In this document: positions 57,836 through 64,000 of the stretch, piece by piece
Position numbering within the stretch: the first letter of the stretch is position 1
Layout: every line of letters begins with the position of its first letter
NCBI GenBank assembly: GCA_963811225.1
Contig: CAWEQO010000012.1
Location: 744,001 to 808,000, forward strand
Reading direction: 5' to 3'
DNA length: 64,000 bases
Origin: CAWEQO01 sp963811225
GTDB taxonomy: Bacteria > Chloroflexota > Anaerolineae > Anaerolineales > Anaerolineaceae
Translations under genes and position numbers: made by a program
The notes under the pieces: model-generated
Seen by the model: the letters and a program-made list of their open reading frames with translations, nothing else
Told to the model about the DNA's origin: nothing
The model's database searches: none

Positions 57836-59152
57836 ATGCAGAAAACAATCATGAAACAATCAACAGACCCGACAACAACCGAACAAAATATAATTGAGAT
57901 TCGCAGTGGCCGTTTGGTCATACCTGACCGGCCGGTTATCCCCTTCATCCGTGGCGATGGCATCGGGCCGGAGATCTGGTCCGCTTCGCAACGCATCTTC
58001 GACGCCGCTGTACAAAAAGCCTACGGGGGCCGCCGCGAAGTGCAGTGGCTGGAAGTCTACGCAGGACAGACAGCCTTCGACCGTTTTGGCGCCAGCCTGC
58101 CCGATGAAACCCTGGAGGCGTTCCGGCGCTACCGCATCGGCATCAAGGGTCCGCTAATAACCCCGGTCGGCGGCGGCATCCGCTCCTTGAATGTAGCCAT
58201 CCGCAAGGGCCTCGATCTGTATGTTTGCCAGCGTCCGGTGCGCTGGTTCCCCGGCGTCCCCTCGCCGGTGCGCCGCCCCGACCTGGTCAATATGGTTGTC
58301 TTCCGTGAGAACACCGAGGACATCTATACCGGCATTGAGTTTCAAGAAGGCACCCCCGCCGCGGATGAGTTCAAGCAGTTGCTCCGGGAGCACTTCCCGC
58401 AGGAATATGCCCGCATCCGCTTCCCTGACACCGCCGGTTTCAGCATCAAGCCGGTCTCACGTGAAGGCACCGAGCGCCTGGTGCGGGCTGCCATCCGCTG
58501 GGCTTTGGACAACCACCGCAAGAATGTAACCCTGGTTCATAAAGGCAACATCATGAAGTTCACAGAAGGCGCCTTTCGAGCCTGGGGATACGCCCTGGCC
58601 GAGCGTGAGTTCGGCGAGCAGGTCTACACGCTCATCCAGTGGCAGCGCACGAAGGCAGCCTCCGGCGCAGTGGCTGCGGATGCCGAAATGGAAGCCGCTT
58701 TGCAGTCTGGGAGGCTGCTGGTCAAAGACCTGATCGCCGATATCGTCTTCGAGCGAGCTCTGACCCGCCCTGAGGACCTGGACGTGCTGGCAACCCTCAA
58801 CCTCAACGGCGACTACCTCTCGGATGCTCTCGCCGCCCAGGTTGGCGGCGTCGGCATCGCCCCCGGTGGCAACATCAACTATGCTACCGGTATGGCCGTA
58901 TTCGAAGCCACGCATGGCACCGCACCAGACATCGCCGGGCAGGGTAAAGCCAACCCCTCCTCGCTGGCGCTCTCCGGTGAAATGATGTTCCACTATCTCG
59001 GCTGGCATGAAGCTGCCGAGAAGATTGTCAAAGGCATCGAGTGCGCCATTCAAGCCGGCAAGGTCACCTTCGATCTGCGCCGCTTGATGGAAGACGCCAC
59101 CCTGATGACCACCGCTCAATTTGCGGGTGCTGTGATTGAATACATGGAATGA
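57836..59152 (+). CDS. icd: NADP-type isocitrate dehydrogenase
   Basis: 438 residues; a start at 57851 is equally possible as neither ATG has a good ribosome binding site. Class I isocitrate dehydrogenase residues: IPFIRGDGIGPEIW, GIKGPLITPVGGGIRSLNVAIRKGLDLYVCQRPVRWFPGVPSPV (substrate Ser/Asn/Arg), VVFRENTEDIYTGIEF, VTLVHKGNIMKFTEGAF, LNLNGDYLSDALAAQVGGVGIAPGGNIN and ATHGTAPDIAG. Converts isocitrate to 2-oxoglutarate, feeding glutamate for proBA. It lies 24 bases before aconitase. Confidence 0.96.
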   Translation: MQKTIMKQSTDPTTTEQNIIEIRSGRLVIPDRPVIPFIRGDGIGPEIWSASQRIFDAAVQKAYGGRREVQWLEVYAGQTAFDRFGASLPDETLEAFRRYRIGIKGPLITPVGGGIRSLNVAIRKGLDLYVCQRPVRWFPGVPSPVRRPDLVNMVVFRENTEDIYTGIEFQEGTPAADEFKQLLREHFPQEYARIRFPDTAGFSIKPVSREGTERLVRAAIRWALDNHRKNVTLVHKGNIMKFTEGAFRAWGYALAEREFGEQVYTLIQWQRTKAASGAVAADAEMEAALQSGRLLVKDLIADIVFERALTRPEDLDVLATLNLNGDYLSDALAAQVGGVGIAPGGNINYATGMAVFEATHGTAPDIAGQGKANPSSLALSGEMMFHYLGWHEAAEKIVKGIECAIQAGKVTFDLRRLMEDATLMTTAQFAGAVIEYME

Positions 59153-59176
59153 TACGATTTAGCGTAAGGAGCTGCC

Positions 59177-61887
59177 GTGGAAAATTCTCATTTTAATATC
59201 CGTTCGACCCTCCAGACCTCGTCTGGAATCTACGAGATCTTCAGCCTGACCCAACTGGAGGATTCCGGTGAGACCGAGCTCGACCGGCTGCCCTTCAGCA
59301 TCCGAATCCTGCTCGAAAACGCCCTGCGGCACTTCGCTGACGGCGGCGCGACCGAGAGGGACGTGCGCAATCTGGCCCGCTGGAAAGCTGGCCAGGAACA
59401 CCGCCCGATCATCCCCTTCTTCCCGGGCCGGGTGGTCATGCAAGATTTCACCGGGCTGCCCGTGCTGGTCGACCTGGCCGCCACGCGCTCGGCTCTTGCC
59501 AAACTCAAAGGCGACCCGAACAAGGTCAATCCGGTCATCCCTGTGGATGTGGTCATCGACCACTCCGTGCAGGTCGACTACTACGGCACGCCGGAAGCCT
59601 TCCAACGGAACGCCGAGATCGAGTTCAAGCGCAACCGTGAGCGCTACGAGATGCTGCACTGGGGCCAGAAAGCCTTCCAGAACTTCCGGGTGGTGCCGCC
59701 GGCCACCGGGATCGTCCATCAGGTGAACCTCGAATACCTTGCCAAAGTAGTGCTGACGCACGAAGAGGATGGGCGCAAAGTCGCCTATCCCGACACGCTG
59801 GTCGGCACCAACTCGCACACCACCATGATCAACGGTTTGGGCGTGGTCGGTTGGGGCGTGGGCGGCATCGAGGCCATCGCAGCAATGCTCGGGCAGCCGT
59901 TAGAGATGCTTGTCCCGGATGTGATCGGCTTCGAGCTGCACAACCGCCTGTCGGAAGGCGTCACCCCCACCGATCTGACCCTCACCATTGTGCAGATGCT
60001 GCGCAAGAAGGGCGTCGTCGGGTAAGTTTGTCGAGTTCTACGGCTCAGGCCTGGGCGCACTCTCCCTGGCCGACCGGGCGATGATCTCCAATATGACCCC
60101 CGAGACCGGCGCCACTCTCCTGTATTTCCCAGTCGATGAGCGCACGCTGGACTACATGCGCTTCACGGGCCGCTCAGAAGAACTGGTGGAGCTGGTCGAG
60201 GCTTACATGCGCGCCCAGCGCCTGTTCCATACTCCCGAGACCCATGCTCCCGAGTTCACCGACCGCCTGGAGCTGGATCTCAGCTCCGTGGAGCCCAGCA
60301 TGGCCGGACCTAAGCGCCCGCAGGACCGCGTTACCCTGTCGGAGATGCAGTCAACCTTCCGCAGGTCGCTAACCGCCCCGCGCACCGAGCGCGGCTTTGC
60401 CGTTCCCGCTGAACAGACAGACCGGCGCGTGCCGGTACACGACAACGGATCCAGCAGCGAAATTCGTCACGGCTCAGTCGTCATCGCCGCGATTACCTCT
60501 TGCACCAACACCTCAGACCCGTTTGTGATGGTAGCCGCTGGTCTTTTAGCCAAGAAAGCTCTCGAAGCCGGACTGAACGTGGAGCCTTATGTGAAAACCA
60601 GCCTTGCGCCCGGATCGCGCGTCGTCACCGAGTACCTCACGCAGGCCGATCTGCTCGATCCACTCTCCAAACTGGGCTTCGACCTGGTCGGTTACGGCTG
60701 CACGACCTGCATCGGCAATTCCGGTCCACTGGACGAGGAGGTTGTGGAGGCCATCGATGAGGGCGACCTGGTGGTGGCCGCAGTGTTGTCGGGCAACCGC
60801 AACTTTGAAGGCCGCATCAGCCCGCAGACCCAGGCCAACTTCCTGGCATCGCCGCCGCTGGTGGTTGCCTACGCCCTGGCCGGCACGGTGGACATCGACA
60901 TGACCAGCGAGCCGCTCGGCACGGGCAAAAATGGACAGCCGGTCTATTTGCGGGATATCTGGCCCAATTCGGCAGAAGTGGAGGAAGTCATCCAATCCAG
61001 CCTGAAGCCGGAGATGTTCACCAGGAGCTATGGGCAAATCTACACCGGCAACGAGACCTGGAATGAAATCCCCAGCGAAGCAGGCGTTCTGTACGATTGG
61101 AACGCCGATTCGACCTACGTGCAGGAGCCGCCTTACTTCACGAACATCAAGCCCAATATGCCGCCGCCGGTCAATATCCACGATGCTCGCGTGCTGGCCC
61201 TGCTGGGCGATTCGGTCACCACCGATCACATCTCCCCCGCCGGGACGATTCCATCCAACAGCCCGGCCGGGAAATACCTGATCGAGCACGGCGTCCAACC
61301 TAAGGACTTCAACTCGTTCGGCTCACGGCGCGGCAACGACCGGGTCATGACCCGCGGCACCTTCGGCAACATTCGCCTGAAGAACCGGCTCGTTCCCGGC
61401 AGTGAGGGCAGCGTAACCGCCCACCTGCCAGACGGCGAGCAGATGAGCATCTTCGATGCCGCCATGCAGTATCAAAAAGAGGGAACCCCGCTGGTGATCC
61501 TGGCGGGCAAGGAGTACGGCACCGGCTCCAGCCGCGACTGGGCCGCCAAGGGAACCTTGCTGCTGGGCGTCAAGGCCGTCATCGTCGAATCCTTCGAGCG
61601 CATCCACCGCTCCAACCTGGCCGGCATGGGCATACTGCCACTGCAGTTCAAGCCCGGCGAGAACGTCGATTCTCTGGGCCTTACCGGCCACGAAACCTTC
61701 AGCATTGAACGGCATCGAAGAGGGTCTGGTGCCCGGTAAAGAACTGCAAGTGACTGCCACCCGCCCGGACGGCAGCCAGGTAAAATTTGACGCCATCATC
61801 CGCCTGGACACCGACATCGAGATCACCTACTACCGCAACGGCGGCATCTTACAGACCGTGCTGCTGCAGCTGTTGGCGGAGAAATAG
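59177..61887 (+). CDS. acnA: Aconitate hydratase A, two frame breaks
   Basis: Starts at GTG with AAGGAG upstream. Three consecutive frames make one AcnA of about 900 residues: 59177-60020, 60023-61707 and 61710-61887. Motifs are preserved: DFTGLPVLVDLA, VVIDHSVQVDYYG, PDTLVGTNSHTTMINGLGVVGWGVGGIEA (first cluster Cys is replaced by the normal Thr-Asn-Ser loop), SCTNTSDP and GYGCTTCIGNSGPL with the three cluster cysteines, GDSVTTDHISPAG, GSRRGND and AGKEYGTGSSRDWAAKG. Join 1 needs one G removed from GGG at 60020-60023; join 2 needs one base removed near 61709. A sequence error in an essential intact gene is most likely. Forms the citrate to isocitrate step with icd. Confidence 0.9.
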
Positions 61888-61910
61888 CTTTCCTCCCCAT
61901 ATAAAAACTT

Positions 61911-61944
61911 ATCGGGGCTGCCTGGATAATCAGGCAGCCCCGAT
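61911..61944. terminator. Bidirectional terminator between acnA and the beta-propeller gene
   Basis: ATCGGGGCTGCCTG and complement with a 6-base loop; the minus strand continues AAGTTTTT, the plus strand has a weaker T run. Confidence 0.82.
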
Positions 61945-61973
61945 GATTTAGATCGGCAAACTCTCCTCCCAAC

Positions 61974-64000
61974 TTATGGAGTTGCCGATGGACTTGCTTG
62001 CAGCGTCAGGTTCAACACCGGTGTCGCGGTCGCCATTGGCGTTACCGCTGCCCCAGTCCCTGGGGTCGGGCTTGGCTGTGCATACGGAGTTGGCCTTGCT
62101 GTGCGGACGGGGTTTGGTTGATCCTGCGGCTGACCGCCCAGCGAGTAAGCCCAAACACCCGATCCGGGTTGCGTGCCGCCAACGGCTTTAGGAACGCCGC
62201 CGCCAACAAACAGGGTGTTTCCAACCACGACCAGCGGAGCCCCGACCGGGGCAGCAGCCTTGGTTTCGAAGACCGGCTGACCGTCATTGGCCCGGTAACC
62301 TTTAATGGTACCGTCTAGCGAGCCGACAAAGTACACGTCGTTCGACAGGAAACCTGCGGCCCAGCCAACTGCAGGTTGCGCCTTTTCCGCCGACCAAACA
62401 TTCTGGCCTGTTCTGGCGTCCAAAGCTTTTACGGTGATCGGGAATTCCTCCGGCGGCTTGCCGTCGCTGTAGTTGTTGTTGCTCCAAGCAAACACGTACC
62501 CTTGCGCCGTGGAAGCCTCACCGCGCATGCCACCGCCTACACCGGCGTAACCGATGTACGTCTTCCAAACCACATCTCCATTCGTGCGATCGAAAGCCCA
62601 ATAGTAGCCGCTCTTCTGGCCAATCCCCACCATTTGGCGGGTCTCGCCACCCACAGTTGCATTGAACAGCTGCGGTCCAGCGCCGAAATCATAATCCGGG
62701 CCGATGGGCTTGATCGGCAGCCAGATGTCTTTATCAGTCACCTGGGTCGACCACTTGATATCACCCGTGTTAACGTCCAGGGCCATGGCTGAGTCAGAAT
62801 ACTGCGTAGAAAGGCCCTCATAGTTATTGCCGGTGCCAAAGAAAAGCGTGTTGGTTGTGGGATCGACTGCAAATGAGCCCCAAACTGCAACACCGTTTCC
62901 TGGAGAATCTACCAGCTTGGTCTCCCACAGAATTTCGCCTGATTTTCCGTCCAGCGCCATGACACTACCCTGGAAGCTGATCTTCATATTTGGGTTCTGG
63001 TGGCTGAGCGGCTCTTCCACGGAGGAGAGACCAAGGATCAGTTTACCGTCATAGTACATCAATTTGCCCAGGTTGCCGGCATACTGGTTGTCAGATAGTT
63101 TGGTTTGCCAGACGGTGTCGCCGGTGTTCATATCGAGGGCATAAGCGGTACCTTCAACACTGGCAAAGTAAACGTACTGATCGCCAACCGCGCCGGAACC
63201 GGCAAATCCATGCCACGGCCATTCCGACTTTGGCTGATCCACCTGTTTCTGCCAGATGACGTCACCGGTGCTCGCGTCGACCGCGTAGGCGTTGCCGCCC
63301 CAGTCGCCAAAGAAGACCCGGCCGTTCATGACCAGGGGCATACCGGTAACCATTTCAGGCGTGTTCACTCCCCAGGCCTGTTGCAGCTGCGAAGCGTTCG
63401 TGCTGTTGATCGCCGACTGCAGGTTCGTCCGCCGGTTCAAGATCCCCAGCGCAGCCGCTTCCCGCTGTTGATCGATATTGGTAAAGCCCTGATAGTCGGG
63501 CCCGCCGTTAATATCGATCGGCGTGGATGGCGCCGCGTTCGGGGTTCCACCCGTCTGAGGGATCACGATGGTGACGCCGGTCGTCGGTGTGGGTCCGCTT
63601 GGGGTTACGGTGGGTGTACTGGAGGGAGTCGGCGTGCCCTGCAGCCCTACAATTGTCGGGCTAGGCTGTCCTCCGCTCGCAGGCGTGGACGTCGCCGTGG
63701 CTCCCCCCATCATCGTTGGCGCAGGCGTGTTGGTATCAAAGAGTTGTCCGGTTGTTGGAGTCGGCGTGAAGACCATCCCAGGTGTCATCGACGCAACCGA
63801 CGTAGCCGTCATTGTCATTTCCTGGTCCAATCCTGGCGCAGCCTGCAGCGTACCGGCATTGGTTGCCATCGCGTCCGCGGCAGCGCTGGTTGGGCTGACC
63901 TGCACGCCTGTATTCGGCACGCCTACCTCGCTGGTACCCGCCGCTCCAGGCGCTGCAGTTCCTCCCAGGTCTTCCAGCCCCTGTGGTAATGTTGCGGTTC
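61974..64000 (-). CDS. Secreted PQQ-type beta-propeller protein with Thr/Pro linkers, 5' end outside window
   Basis: At least 675 codons, open to the window edge. The start codon is not in view; a GTG at 63920 is only internal. The visible N-terminal part is Thr/Pro/Ala-rich and contains GVPNTG and VIPQTGGTPN, both LPxTG-like. A central domain (about 180-600) has repeated propeller blades: AYAVDASTGDVIWQKQV, AYALDMNTGDTVWQTKL, VMALDGKSGEILWETKL, MALDVNTGDIKWSTQV, YWAFDRTNGDVVWKTYI and VKALDARTGQNVWSAEK. These are PQQ_2/PQQ_3-type repeats; cofactor-binding residues are not clear, so it may be a structural or binding propeller. The C-terminus is again Thr/Pro-rich with no membrane helix. Confidence 0.88.
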   Translation of the reverse strand, partial: TATLPQGLEDLGGTAAPGAAGTSEVGVPNTGVQVSPTSAAADAMATNAGTLQAAPGLDQEMTMTATSVASMTPGMVFTPTPTTGQLFDTNTPAPTMMGGATATSTPASGGQPSPTIVGLQGTPTPSSTPTVTPSGPTPTTGVTIVIPQTGGTPNAAPSTPIDINGGPDYQGFTNIDQQREAAALGILNRRTNLQSAINSTNASQLQQAWGVNTPEMVTGMPLVMNGRVFFGDWGGNAYAVDASTGDVIWQKQVDQPKSEWPWHGFAGSGAVGDQYVYFASVEGTAYALDMNTGDTVWQTKLSDNQYAGNLGKLMYYDGKLILGLSSVEEPLSHQNPNMKISFQGSVMALDGKSGEILWETKLVDSPGNGVAVWGSFAVDPTTNTLFFGTGNNYEGLSTQYSDSAMALDVNTGDIKWSTQVTDKDIWLPIKPIGPDYDFGAGPQLFNATVGGETRQMVGIGQKSGYYWAFDRTNGDVVWKTYIGYAGVGGGMRGEASTAQGYVFAWSNNNYSDGKPPEEFPITVKALDARTGQNVWSAEKAQPAVGWAAGFLSNDVYFVGSLDGTIKGYRANDGQPVFETKAAAPVGAPLVVVGNTLFVGGGVPKAVGGTQPGSGVWAYSLGGQPQDQPNPVRTARPTPYAQPSPTPGTGAAVTPMATATPVLNLTLQASPSATP

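Overview
The window looks like a chromosomal segment of a chloroflexotal (Anaerolineae-like) bacterium. The basis is the gene style: several Thr/Pro-rich secreted proteins with TPT-type linkers, class E-like sortases, a large set of intact housekeeping genes, and very long perfect hairpins at gene ends. This taxonomic reading is inference; no 16S or other marker could be searched.

Layout. 1-8.7 kb: partial yebC, two sortase-like genes, two related Thr/Pro-rich surface proteins ending in xPxTGG-like sorting signals, and an OmpR-type response regulator. Between the regulator and the larger surface protein lie several autonomous promoter / structured-RNA / terminator cassettes on the minus strand. 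8.7-13.6 kb: FAH-family hydrolase, a 40-bp-arm inverted repeat, tRNA-Val, a GIY-YIG protein plus Mrr-type restriction enzyme, GH25 lysozyme, lipocalin-like protein. 13.7-18 kb: corA / ABC ATPase / FtsX-like permease operon ending in that lipocalin-like gene. 18.1-19.8 kb: an intact insertion sequence directly in front of ssrA (tmRNA). 20-28.3 kb: pyruvate-kinase-like protein, leuS, rlmI-like, VOC protein, ligA. 28.5-34 kb: a compact five-gene operon with a zinc-ribbon membrane protein, a secreted or membrane protein with a C-terminal Cys-Ala repeat, a radical SAM/SPASM enzyme, a radical-SAM-like paralogue that has lost all cluster cysteines, and a methyltransferase. 34-35.7 kb: a second, inverted and frame-disrupted copy of the IS. 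35.7-51 kb: MFS transporter, tRNA-Pro followed by tandem repeats of its own 3' end, 5'-nucleotidase, GNAT, Bcr/CflA efflux, GAF/PAS adenylate cyclase, transglutaminase-like protein, PAP2, acyltransferase, nucleoside hydrolase. 51-62 kb: gltA - HprK/PEPCK-like - proB - proA on the minus strand, an IclR regulator, and divergent icd - acnA, which together make a citrate-to-glutamate-to-proline module. 62-64 kb: a partial secreted PQQ-type beta-propeller protein.

Two systems stand out. The first is the 28.5-34 kb operon, read as a candidate post-translational modification system for the Cys-Ala tail. The second is the array of self-contained structured RNAs (three share a pseudoknot core) beside the sortase/surface-protein locus.

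Caution: single-base frame breaks occur in sortase, surface protein, tRNA-Val T loop, IS copy 2, MFS and aconitase, often in or near short homopolymers. Some of these are probably sequencing or assembly errors rather than biology.
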